Part shown: positions 46,062-58,800 of the stretch, piece by piece
Numbering within the stretch: the stretch's first letter is position 1
How the letters are laid out: every line of letters begins with the position of its first letter
From: Siphonodentalium dalli
Lineage: Eukaryota; Mollusca; Scaphopoda; Gadilida; Siphonodentaliidae
DNA: 64,000 nt
Direction: 5' to 3'
Assembly: GCA_032622095.1 (NCBI GenBank)
Contig: CP136064.1
Location: 276,111,614-276,175,613 of the forward strand
The notes under the pieces: model-generated
Told to the model about the DNA's origin: nothing
The model's input: only the letters and a program-made list of their open reading frames with translations
Database searches by the model: none
Program-made: the position numbers and the translations under genes

Positions 46062-46593
46062 CTACCTCGTACGATATATAATCCCTGTACTACCTCGTAC
46101 GATATATAATCCCTGTACTACCTCGTACGATATATAATCCCTGTACTACCTCGTACGATATATAATCCCTGTACTACCTCGTACGATATATAATCCCTGT
46201 ACTACCTCGTACGATATATAATCCCTGTACTACCTCGTACGATATATAATCCCTGTACTACCTCGTAAGATATATAATCCCTGTACTACCTCGTAAGATA
46301 TATAATCCCTGTACTACCTCGTAAGATATATAATCCCTGTACTACCTCGTATGATATATAATCCCTGTACTACCTCGTATGATATATAATCCCTGTACTA
46401 CCTCGTATGATATATAATCCCTGTACTACCTCGTATGATATATAATCCCTGTACTACCTCGTATGATATATAATCCCTGTACTACCTCGTATGATATATA
46501 ATCCCTGTACTACCTCGTATGATATATAATCCCTGTACTACCTCGTATGATATATAATCCCTGTACTACCTCGTATGATATATAATCCCTGTA
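46062..46593. repeat. 28-bp minisatellite, 19 units
   Basis: The unit CTACCTCGTACGATATATAA plus TCCCTGTA is repeated 19 times with almost no change except one position: seven units have GTACGA, then three GTAAGA, then nine GTATGA, in uninterrupted blocks. No coding content. Confidence 0.95.
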
Positions 46594-48029
46594 CAGTCAT
46601 TGTAGATCACAGCACCAGATCCTTACATAGAACAACTAGTAAAACAGTTAGGCGTCCTCAGCGTTAATAAGATTTGACCTTTCTATCTTGAGATCCGTTG
46701 CCTCAGCTTTAACAGCGTTAACATTCTTAGTTCAACGATAAACGATTCTTTATACAAGGTATGTAGCAGCAAATGCATGTAAATATATATAATTTCACTT
46801 TGGACAATATTTTTTTCCGCGTCGGAGGCCAATGTTTTTTCGTCAAAGGCGCCAAATTCGTGAGTTTTCCAAAAAATCTCCAAGTCAATTTCTAACTATC
46901 AATTTGAATGAATAACTCATTATAAATATAAGTATTATAACGACACAAGTTTAAAGTCATGATATGAGAGATATGTTTGAATGATGTTAAAAATAGTGGT
47001 TAAAAAAAACTATTTGTCATATAGGTCACTAGAGAGTTTGACAGGAAGAGTTTGCAAAATCACTGCGTTATCTATTTTATTATACCACCAAGGTCTACAC
47101 TCGGCTACTATCTGAAATGATGACTGTCTGCAAGATAATAAATCAGAAAGTCTTCATTTTATTTTGTAGTTATTTGGTAGCCACCTGCAGGAAAAGTCAC
47201 AATAAAACACAATGACTGACAAGATGAATCAATATTGAGTGTCTATGTCTGTCAGATTATTGTGAACGTGGTTGAATAATATTTATGTTGTTTTATGTGG
47301 TGTTTGTCCTTCACATGACAGATAGGTCTACAAATGGACACCAAAAAAAAACACTGAAGTATGCAATGAAAAATGTTTTATTTATTTTTCTTCAGACAAT
47401 CATGATTTCAGATAATAGAGAGTGTAGACACTAGTTGGGATAATAAGATTGATAATGCATTGTTTTTGCTTTTGTTTGCAAATACTTTGTCAAACTCTTG
47501 TGACCTACTTGACAAGTTTTTAAACCACTTTTTTTTGCACAATTAAAATATCTCTCTTATTGTGAGAGTAAACATGGGTTGTTATAATACGATAGCATAC
47601 CTTGGTTATGAAAGATAATGATTTTTTGATTCAAATTGATAGTTGAAAATTCAGGAATAGGGAGCCTTCTTAAAACAATTGTCTTTTTTTCGGAAAAATC
47701 ACATTTAAGAAGCAGGAGACTCATGACTTTATTAATGTAAATAAACCTGGTTGGGTTTGTGGATACGAGCGTGGGGTGGCGTTACATTCCAGGATAATTG
47801 AAGTTCAAAATATACTTGGCGGACTAAGTCCATGGTATACAACAATATATAATCTTCTAAATACTATGTTATCGTCTCCCCTTGCTATAACAATGTTAGT
47901 AATGCTAAAGCAAGGAGATCTACAGATCTCAAGCTACACGGATCATATATTGTGAGCACATGTACGGACCAACATCTAAATTAAATGTATTGCCCCTGTT
48001 ATCGTATACAAGTAATGATCGGGTGAAAT
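46594..48029. other. Gene-free stretch
   Basis: AT-rich. GTCACTAGAGAGTTTGACA at 47026 and GTCAAACTCTTGTGACC at 47489 are roughly inverted, as are ATCAATTTGAATGAATAA (46899) and TTGATTCAAATTGAT (47627). They suggest one old inverted-repeat element of about 0.75 kb. No gene is recognised. Confidence 0.45.
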
Positions 48030-48271
48030 ATTAATTTGATATATCACCATGGGATGGCATAAATTGGTTTGGGGAACCTCTGGCGTTTAAAGCTCCTGCG
48101 GAAAAAATGAACGAATGGTAATAGCTGAATGTCGATAACAAAATAAAATTGAACATGAACTATAAACTAAACTAAAAATCAATCTAATAAAAATAAACTA
48201 AATCTTCAATAAACAGAAACAGTCTATGCACGTGGAAGCACCAGCAGCGGAAGGTGAAGTCATATAATTGT
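48030..48271 (-). other. Probable 3' UTR of the paralogue
   Basis: Follows the stop codon of the second cysteine-rich exon and aligns, with divergence, to 1330-1573. Confidence 0.5.
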
Positions 48272-49524
48272 TTATCCATTGAATTTTACGAGAGATTGTG
48301 CTGGAGTGTTACATCTATAACTGCCGACCTCCAGCGGCGCAATTCCAACACCGAAGCCAAAACTGAAGACTAACCCGATGAAGTGGTTACCAGGAGTCGA
48401 GTAAACAGCACCCACAGTAAACCCTACTTCAGTACCGGGAATATCCACACCGTACTCCCGCAACTCAGATTCTCCTGGTATCGAGTCCAGAGATTTCCAG
48501 AACCCGAAATTCATTTCAGCCCCGATGGAAATGTCAGTATTGAATCCAGAACAACTACCAATGTAACATACGCCTTTATTTGTATTCGCGTCGAGGCCAA
48601 TTCCAACTTCCCCACTGACAGACAGTCCTATGCCAGCTCCGGCAGAATAGGAGACCGTGACAGTTTTCCAGTCTTCATTTATGAAGCAACCTGCCGTAGT
48701 TTGAATAGTCGCCAGATAAGCTCCCATCCGAGTGTATAAATCAGTACAGCCCGCTGCTGTAAATGAACTTATTCCGGTGAATGAGCTTCGAAGCGGGCCG
48801 CAGCCGCCTAAATCTGCACATCTTGGTGGATTGAAGCAGTTGATTACCTTACCGACGCCTCTGCCGTATGTTTGCTTCTGACATTGGGTGCCCGTGTCAG
48901 TTGTAGCACCAGAGCACGACGCCCAACACAGGAACGATACACCGTAATATCCAGATCGACATCGTGGGTAGCACAGCAATCCACCCTGCTCCTCATTAGA
49001 CCCACACACCATAGCCGACCCCCAGCCTCTGCCTTTGGTTCTTTTTCTGAAAATGTGTGCGTTTCTTCTGCACGTACACCCGTCGTTACGGTAACCGGAT
49101 CTGCAAGATCCACCACAGTTGCTTCCGAATAATCCGCATTTGTTATACCAAGGACAATTGCCAACGTCTCTGCTATATATATGAACGTTTTTTCTGCAAA
49201 ATAGTCCGTCGTCACGGTAACCCGATGGGCATCTTTGCCAGCAGACTGGGCCGACACCTTTCATCTCACTAGGACATCGTGTGTAGCATAGCAGGCCGCT
49301 TTTTTCTTTACCAGCAGGACAGTATCGCAGGGTCCTGCCGACTCCTCGGTTGTAAGTTCTCTTGGTGCATACTGCGCCGATGTCGACGGTGTTTGCGGGG
49401 CAGTGACTCCAACATACCGGACCGACGCCATGGTAACCGGATCGACAGTACCGATAGCAGAGAAGGCCGCTCAGATGGGGGTAATCATCATAGCATAGTC
49501 TGTTCGTTGATCTAACAACCGCCG
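48272..49524 (-). CDS. Secreted cysteine-rich repeat protein, main exon (copy 2)
   Basis: Paralogue of 1574-2826 in the same orientation. The frame is open from the same acceptor (TTTATAG, before 49524) to a stop at 48272-48274; this exon too is 1,253 nt. It starts AAVVRSTNRLCY when joined in the same phase. Cysteine modules (GVGPVCWQRCPSGY, CYTRCPSEMKGVGPVCW) are followed by the Gly-rich C-terminal domain (IGLDANTNKG, EMNFGFWKSLDSIPG, DIPGTEVGF). Small amino-acid indels relative to copy 1 cancel in length and keep the frame, which suggests both copies were under selection for some time. I did not find a signal-peptide exon between 49525 and 52829; it may lie beyond the satellite or be lost. 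Confidence 0.75.
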
Positions 49525-50059
49525 CTATAAATGAAAATACAAATAGTTAATGACTGAAAGTTTCAAGTAACATTATCAGGTCTGGGATGTCACATTTATA
49601 TCTATCAAATATTAAAATATATGTAGTTACACATGTATAATGACATTGGGCGAATCTAGTTGCAGAGATAACCCAAATTCACAAATGTACGATAAGCTCC
49701 TGTTATGACTAGTATTTAATATGGAGTTCGTACATATTGCCAGTTCTGTGTACAATATTAAAAAATATTTCAAGAATATTTTTATGACTGACGTACTTAA
49801 CTAGAAGCTATCAACTATAGATGCAACTGGAGTTTATTGTTTTTACATAATATCATGCAAATGTTTGATAGCAGATGTGAGCTTTTGTTGTTGTTTTTTT
49901 TTGAATATTTCTGAAGCCGGTGCAAAATAATTGTTCACGGAACTGCTTTCTTGAGGTATATATGCTACCGGAAAGACCATATGATGCATATTTTATCATA
50001 CAAATATGAAAGCTGAATTTTGATAATAACATTTGAAGCGAATTTCTTAAGGAAAAGTG

Positions 50060-50164
50060 ATGACGCCATGGTATCCGGATCGACAGTACTTGTATCAGAG
50101 AAGGCCGCTCAGATGGGGGTAGTTATTGTAACATAATCTGTTCGTGGATCTAACAACTGCCGCA
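50060..50164 (-). pseudogene. Decayed exon copy upstream of the paralogue
   Basis: The minus strand repeats the start of the big exon (VVRSTNRLCYNNYPHLSGLL) but has TGA at 50097-50095 where the real exon has a Cys codon. It retains YCRSGYHGV after the stop. The acceptor is altered (GCGGCAG). The intron flank GAATGTTTGAAGTACCATTA is also shared with 2860 and 49552. It corresponds to the relic at 3381-3436. Confidence 0.75.
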
Positions 50165-50330
50165 GTAAATGAAAATGAAGTAGTCGCTGAATGTTTGAAG
50201 TACCATTATTAGGTCCAGGATGTCACATTTATAGCTTAGTATTTAGTAATTACACATTTCTAAACAGAATGGATGAATCTGGATGGAGAGATAAACCCAA
50301 ATGCACAAATGTGCAAGAACCTGTTATGAC

Positions 50331-50732
50331 TTAACCCTTTACCCAACAAAACGGCAAGAAACGCCCAAATAAAGCTTCAACAGCCTAAAATATCTTCGGT
50401 CTGTCTCAATAACACCATACAAATATGGATATCATTGGAACCGGTTCATTGACCACATTGTGATGGTTACAGTTATGCCCTGTGCCAATGCATTCTCTTA
50501 TATATGCGAGTCGACCATAGGTCGCCTCGCATATATAAGAGAATGCATTGGCCTAAAAAACATTGTTTTTTAACACTTTTTATAATATTTTTCTACATTC
50601 TTTGACAATTTTATCATTTTTAATATGTGTTAAGCCAATGCATTCTCTTATATATGCGAGGCGACCTATGGTCGACTCGCATATATAAGAGAATGCATTG
50701 GCACAGGGCCGTTCTGTTGGGTAAAGGGTTAA
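50331..50732. mobile_element. piggyBac-like MITE of nested palindromes (402 bp)
   Basis: TTAA at both ends, termini CCCTTTACCCAACA and TGTTGGGTAAAGGG: the TTAA target and CCCTTT start fit piggyBac-type MITEs. Inside are two 67-bp palindromes (50485-50551 and 50635-50701), each with half CCAATGCATTCTCTTATATA, and they are inverted copies of each other. The same arm thus occurs four times. No coding content. Confidence 0.88.
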
Positions 50733-52829
50733 GTCTTTAAAGATACATAATCAAAATTAACGCTAACAAACTACTACCTTTTCGTTTAGGGGGTAAAAAC
50801 TATCTGATTCGAGTCGAAAAAACCGTCCCATCAAAGCTCAGAGTCACCATATATCGATTTTTTAAATCCTATATTTCACCACCTGGAATACTTGGCGGCT
50901 TAGCAAATATTGGATGAGGCGGCGACACACTCGCGATGCCAAATGTTGATTTATACTGGAGTTGACAGTGGTCAGCATTATATTCTAAGTAATGCCTCTT
51001 TGGGAGTTGTTTTTTTAATCTGATGATACGGGGACCATCGAATCTGGAGCGTGTAACTTTAATATGATTTACATTTTGCCATGTTCATGTACAATATTTA
51101 AAATATTCCAAGAATTGTATGCGACAGTTATACAGTACTTAAATAGAAGAGGCGATGCTATATATGGGTGCATCGGGAGATTATTTTGAGATATATATAT
51201 ATATATATATATACTAGCAGGGTTACCCGGCGTTGCCCAGGTTAAAGTGATGTGAATCCCTCTGCATGCTGTGGATATTTGTTGGGACTAGAGAATACTC
51301 TTGCTCAAAGTGTTACACCCTATTCTCATAAATTGTATATTCAAATAGCATCACAAAACATGATTCTTACAGTCATGGAATATAAGTAGTGGCTCACTTG
51401 TCGATTGTCATTTTGTTGATCGCGATTAATACGTTCCACCAATAAAGATGTATTTATTTATTTACAACTGCGTATACTTCAGACGTTATAACATGATACA
51501 TGAACATAAACACATTAGTTCGCAAAAATAAAAGACGACAATTGGGTTTTACATATAGAGATGTATCAATCAATCAAGTGGGTTGGACTAAGATCTTGAG
51601 GACACCTGGCTATCATATCTCCTTGAAGATAAAGATGTTTTAAAGAAATATGCAGGTGCTCCTCTGTTCGTGGTGCTATATATTGGCTAAATATAATCAG
51701 TTTAAAAGAAATGTTGCCGCGCAGGTATATCAGCCACACAGAGCGAGATTTTGAGTTGTTTATGTTAGTCGATGAGTCTGTTCTATAAAATCCACTATAT
51801 TGGGCAGATATACCCTTGTCAGATTTCAGTATTGGAGGATCCTGAAATGTCTCATGTGCTACTGACTGCGTTTTCTTTTATATCAGAAGAAAATATATTT
51901 GAATGCACACTGTCACCACTATTTTTGAACAGGCCTTCGATACATTTCAATATCTCTTGACAAATTGTAACTTTCTTTGTGGAAACGGTATTGAATGGAA
52001 CAGACTGAATTGTGTTATAATATATACATAAGTCATTCTAATATACAATCGTCTGACGGTTCGATGTCTCTCAGTTTGCAGGAATATATGCCTCTCTTAA
52101 ATAGAATGATAAATATACTTTTAATGCTTCTTCTATGTATTTGTTTTTGCTAGCTCATTATATGAATGCCCCGATTCCCATCTCCATATAAATATGACAG
52201 TTGAGAAGATAAAATTGTTCAAGTGACTTAATTGGGTCACCATTTGTCGAGATTGTGAAAGTTGAACGCCAAATACTCCTTAAAACGACATGGAGATGGC
52301 TTGGGCGACTATATATAACGGCGAATAGCAATCTTATCAATGATAGTGCATATCCTCTCGCCATCCGTGACCCAAACGACACCAAATTTGATTTAATTCT
52401 TAGTATCATTAGAGAAGATAGTGTGTATGAATTTGGTGGAAATTAGTGCTAAATATATTTGTATCAGCTTTGTTGCAACTGCCATCCTGCAACGCTGACT
52501 CGAACAGCGCCATATCGCGGAGGTGATCATATATGCGTTTGGTGGAAATCGGCAACAAAACTATTTCACCATACATAATTTTTTTATTTTGCCGCCTTCC
52601 CCCTTTCTTCCCCATGACACCAACAGCATCACTTTAGAAAATTTTAACCCGCACCATTATCTTCCTCGTAAAAAGTTACCCCTCTTTGACCGCCTTGGTG
52701 CCATCTCGATTGTACCCCGTGGAGTTATATATAGAAGCTCCATGAATTTAGTTCCTTGTTCCTTATTCGGCTCCTTATTCAAATCTTTTTAGTTCCTTGT
52801 TCCTTGTTCCTTATTCGGCTCCTTATTCA
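50733..52829. other. Gene-free stretch with AT microsatellite and small repeats
   Basis: An AT dinucleotide run at 51190-51213 is followed by ACTAGCAGGGTTACCCGGCG, a phrase that looks like the end of a dispersed element. TTCCTTATTCGGCTCCTTAT is repeated at about 52757 and 52800 just before the satellite. Open frames at 52158-52792 show no recognised domain. Confidence 0.5.
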
Positions 52830-55800
52830 AATTCAGCCTCGGATTGTGAGATATCTATGTCATTGATGGCCCCTTTTGAGATGTATTCGTCCATAGCCAC
52901 CCTAGAGGCAAATCTCTGTCAAAAAATTACCCCGCCAGCCCATTATACGCGGCCACAAATTGGGCGTAAGTAGAGCCTGGAAACAAACGGACCGTAAAAT
53001 GTTGCTAAATTCCAGGTTGTGATAGATCTATTTCATTGATGGCCCCTTTTAAGATGTATTCGTCCATAGCCACCCTAGAGGCATTTCACTGTCAAAAAAT
53101 TACCCGGCCAGCCCATTATACGCGGCCACAAATTGTGCGTAAGTAGAGCCTGGAACCAAACGGACCCTAAAATGTTGCTAAATTCCAGGTTGTGATAGAT
53201 CTATTTCATTGATGGCCCCTTTTAAGATGTATTCGTCCATAGCCACCCTAGAGGCATTTCACTGTCAAAAAATTACCCGGCCAGCCCATTATACGCGGCC
53301 ACAAATTGGGCGTAAGTAGAGCCTGGAAACAAACGGACCATAAAATGTGTGCGAAATTTCAGGTTGTGAGAGATCTATGTCATTAATGGACACTTTTGAG
53401 ATGTATTCGTCCATAGCAACCCTAGAGGCATTTCACTGTCAAAAAATTACCCGGCCAGCCCATTATACGCGGCCACAAATTGGGCGTAAGTAGAGCCTGG
53501 AACCAAACGGACCCTAAAATGTTGCGAAATTTCAGGTTGTGAGAGATCTATGTCATTAATGGACCCTTTTGAGATGTATTCGTCCATAGCCACCCTAGAG
53601 GCATTTCACTGTCAAAAAATTACCCTGCCAGCCCATTATACGCGGCCACAAATTGGGCGTAAGTAGAGCCTGGAACCAAACGGACCATAAAATGTTGCTA
53701 AATTCCAGGTTGTGATAGATATATTTCATTTATGGCCCCTTTTAAGATGTATTCGTCCATAGCCACCCTAGAGGCATTTCACTGTCAAAAAATTACCAGG
53801 CCAGCCCATTATACGCGGCCACAAATTGGGCGTAAGTAGAGCCTGGAACCAAACGGACCCTAAAATGTTGCGAAATTTCAGGTTGTGAGAGATCTATGAC
53901 ATTAATGGACCCTTTTGAGATGTATTCGTCCATAGCCACCCTAGAGGCATTTCACTGTCAAAAAATTACCCTGCCAGCCCATTATACGCGGCCACAAATT
54001 GGGCGTAAGTAGAGCCTGGAACCAAACGGACCATAAAATGTGTGCGAAATTCCACATTGTGAGAGATCTATGTCATTAATGGCCCATTTTAAGATGTATT
54101 CGTCCAAAGCCACCCTAGAGGCATTTCACTGTCAAAAAAGTACCCGGCCAGCCCATTATACATGGCCACAAATTGGGCATAAGTAGAGCCTGGAACCAAA
54201 CGGACCATAAAATGTGTACGAAATTCCACATTGTGAGAGATCTATGTCATTAATGGCCCATTTAAAGATGTATTCGTCCATAGCCACCCTAGAGGCATTT
54301 CACTGTCAAAAAATTACCCGGCCAGCCCATTATACGCGGCCACAAATTGGGCGTAAGTAGAGCCTGGAACCAAACGGACCATAAAATGTGTGCGAAATTC
54401 CACATTGTGAGAGATCTATGTCATTAATGGCCCCTTTTAAGATGTATTCGTCCATATCCACCCTAGAGGCATTTCACTGTCACAAAATTACACGGCCAAC
54501 CAATTATACGCGGCCACAAATTGGGCGTAAGTAGATCCTGGAACCAAACGGACCCTAAAATGTTGCGAAATTTCAGGTTGTGAGAGATCTATGTCATTAA
54601 TGGACCATTTTGAGATGTATTCGTCCATAGCCACCCTAGAGGCATTTCACTGTCAAAAAATTACCCGGCCAGCCCATTATACGCGGCCACAAATTGGGCG
54701 TAAGTAGAGCCTGGAACCAAACGGACCCTAAAATGTTGCGAAATTTCAGGTTGTGAGAGATCTATGTCATTAATGGACCCTTTTGAGATGTATTCGTCCA
54801 TAGCCACCCTAGAGGCATTTCACTGTCAAAAAATTACCCTGCCAGCCCATTATACGCGGCCACAAATTGGGCGTAAGTAGAGCCTGGAACCAAACGGACC
54901 ATAAAATGTTGCTAAATTCCAGGTTGTGATAGATATATTTCATTTATGGCCACTTTTAAGATGTATTCGTCCATAGCCACCCTAGAGGCATTTCACTGTC
55001 AAAAAATTACCCGGCCAGCCCATTATACGCGGCCACAAATTGGGCGTAAGTAGAGCCTGGAACCAAACGGACCCTAAAATGTTGCGACATTTCAGGCTGT
55101 GAGAGATCTATGTCATTAATGAACCCTTTTGAGATGTATTCGTCCATAGCCACCCTAGAGGCATTTCATTGTCAAAAAATTACCCTGCCAGCCCATTATA
55201 CGCGGCCACAAATTGGGCGTAAGTAGAGCCTGGAACCAAACGGACCATAAAATGTGTGCGAAATTCCACATTGTGAGAGATCTATGTGATTAATGGCCCC
55301 TTTTAAGATGTATTCGTCCATAGCCACCCTAGAGGCATTTCACTGTCAAAAAATTACCCGGCCAACCCATTATACGCGGCCACAAATTGGGCGTAAGTAG
55401 ATCCTGGAACCAAACGGACCCTAAAATGTTGCGAAATTCCACATTGTGAGAGAACTATGTCATTGGGGGTCCCTTTTAAGATGTATTCGTCCATAGCCAC
55501 CCTAGAAGCAAATCTCTGTCAAAATGTACCTGGCCATCCCATTATACGCGGCCACAAATTGGGCGTAAGTAGATCCTGGAACCAAACGGACCCTAAAATG
55601 TTGCGAAATTCCACATTGTGAGAGAACTATGTCATTGGGGGTCCCTTTTAAGATGTATTCGTCCATAGCCACCCTAGAGGCATTTCACTGTTAAAAAATT
55701 ACCCGGCCAGCCCATTACACGCGGCCACAAATTGGGCGCAAGTAGAGCCTGGAACCAAACGGACCATAAAATGTGTGCGAAATTCCATATTGTGAGAGAT

Positions 55801-58800
55801 CTATGTGATTAATGGCCCCTTTTAAGATGTATTCGTCCATAGCCACCCTAGAGGCATTTCACTGTCAAAAAATTACCCGGCCAGCCCATTATACGCGGCC
55901 ACAAATTGGGCGTAAGTAGAGCCTGGAACCAAACGGACCATAAAATGTGTGCGAAATTCCACATTGTGAGAGATCTATGTCATTAATGGCCCCTTTTAAG
56001 ATGTATTCGTCCATATCCACCCTAGAGGCATTTCACTGTCAAAAATTACCCGGCCAACCAATTATACGCGGCCACAAATTGGGCGTAAGTAGATCCTGGA
56101 ACCAAACGGACCCTAAAATGTTGCGAAATTTCAGGTTGTGAGAGATCTATGTCATTAATGGACCATTTTGAGATGTATTCGTCCATAGCCACCCTAGAGG
56201 CATTTCACTGTCAAAAAATTACCCGGCCAGCCCATTATACGCGGCCACAAATTGGGCGTAAGTAGAGCCTGGAACCAAACGGACCCTAAAATGTTGCGAA
56301 ATTTCAGGTTGTGAGAGATCTATGTCATTAATGGACCCTTTTGAGATGTATTCGTCCATAGCCACCCTAGAGGCATTTCACTGTCAAAAAATTACCCTGC
56401 CAGCCCATTATACGCGGCCACAAATTGGGCGTAAGTAGAGCCTGGAACCAAACGGACCATAAAATGTTGCTAAATTCCAGGTTGTGATAGATATATTTCA
56501 TTTATGGCCCCTTTTAAGATGTATTCGTCCATAGCCACCCTAGAGGCATTTCACTGTCAAAAAATTACCAGGCCAGCCCATTATACGCGGCCACAAATTG
56601 GGCGTAAGTAGAGCCTGGAACCAAACGGACCCTAAAATGTTGCGACATTTCAGGCTGTGAGAGATCTATGTCATTAATGAACCCTTTTGAGATGTATTCG
56701 TCCATAGCCACCCTAGAGGCATTTCACTGTCAAAAAATTACCCTGCCAGCCCATTATACGCGGCCACAAATTGGGCGTAAGTAGAGCCTGGAACCAAACG
56801 GACCATAAAATGTGTGCGAAATTCCACATTGTGAGAGATCTATGTCATTAATGGCCCCTTTTAAGATGTATTCGTCCATAGCCACCCTAGAGGCATTTCA
56901 CTGTCAAAAAATTACCCGGCCAACCCATTATACGCGGCCACAAATTGGGCGTAAGTAGATCCTGGAACCAAACGGACCCTAAAATGTTGCGAAATTCCAC
57001 ATTGTGAGAGAACTATGTCATTGGGGGTCCCTTTTAAGATGTATTCGTCCATAGCCACCCTAGAAGCAAATCTCTGTCAAAATGTACCTGGCCATCCCAT
57101 TATACGCGGCCACAAATTGGGCGTAAGTATATCTTGGAACCAAACGGACCCTAAAATGTTGCGAAATTCCACATTGTGAGAGAACTATGTCATTGGGGGT
57201 CCCTTTTAAGATGTATTCGTCCATAGCCACCCTAGAGGCATTTCACTGTCAAAAAATTACCCTGCCAGCCCGTTACACGCGGCCACAAATTGGGCGCAAG
57301 TAGAGCCTGGAACCAAACGGACCATAAAATGTGTGCGAAATTCCACATTGTGAGAGACCTATGTGATTAATGGCCCCTTTTAAGATGTATTCATCCATAG
57401 CCACCCTAGAGGCATTTCACTGTCAAAAAATTACCCGGCCAGCCCATTACACGCGGCCACAAATTGGGCGCAAGTAGAGCCTGGAACCAAACGGACCATA
57501 AAATGTGTGCGAAATTCCACATTGTGAGAGATCTATGTGATTAATGGCCCCTTTTAAGATGTATTCGTCCATAGCCACCCTAGAGGCATTTCAATGTCAA
57601 AAAAGTACCCGGCCAGCCCATTATACACGGCCACAAATTGGGCATAAGTAGAGCCTGGAACCAAACGGACCATAAAATGTGTGCGAAATTCCACATTGTG
57701 AGAGATCTATGTCATTAATGGCCCTTTTTAAGATGTATTCATCCATAGCCACCCTAGAGGCATTTCACTGTCAAAAAATTACCCGGCCAGCCCATTATAC
57801 GCGGCCACAAATTGGGCGTAAGTAGAGCCTTGAACCAAACGGACCATAAAATGTGTGCGAAATTCCACATTGTGAGAGATCTATGTCATTAATGGCCCCT
57901 TTTAAGATGTATTCGTCCATATCCACCCTAGAGGCATTTCACTGTCAAAAAATTACCCGGCCAACCCATTATACGCGGCCACAAATTGGGCGTAAGTAGA
58001 TCCTGGAACCAAACGGACCCTAAAATGTTGCGAAATTTCAGGTTGTGAGAGATCTATGTCATTAATGGACCATTTTGAGATGTATTCGTCCATAGCCACC
58101 CTAGAGGCATTTCACTGTCAAAAAATTACCCGGCCAGCCCATTATACGCGGCCACAAATTGGGCGTAAGTAGAGCCTGGAACCAAACGGACCCTAAAATT
58201 TTGCGAAATTTCAGGTTGTGAGAGATCTATGTCATTAATGGACCCTTTTGAGATGTATTCGTCCATAGCCACCCTAGAGGCATTTCACTGTCAAAAAATT
58301 ACCCGGCCAACCCATTATACGCGGCCACAAATTGGGCGTAAGTAGATCCTGGAACCAAACGGACCCTAAAATGTTGCGAAATTCCACATTGTGAGAGAAC
58401 TATGTCATTGGGGGTCCATTTTAAGATGTATTCGTCCATAGCCACCCTAGAAGCAAATCTCTGTCAAAATGTACCTGGCCAACCCATTATACGCGGCCAC
58501 AAATTGGGCGTAAGTAGATCCTGGAACCAAACGGACCCTAAAATGTTGCGAAATTCCACATTGTGAGAGAACTATGTCATTGGGGGTCCCTTTTAAGATG
58601 TATTCGTCCATAGCCACCCTAGAGGCATTTCAATGTCAAAAAAGTACCCGGCCAGCCCATTATACATGGCCACAAATTGGGCATAAGTAGAGCCTGGAAC
58701 CAAACGGACCATAAAATGTGTGCGAAATTCCACATTGTGAGAGATCTATGTCATTAATGGCCCCTTTTAAGATGTATTCATCCATAGCCACCCTAGAGGC

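Noticed and set aside
51190-51260. Identified retroelement 3' end next to the AT run
   Set aside because: The phrase GGGTTACCCGGCGTTGCCC looks like a dispersed element end, but I cannot name the family or find its other border.
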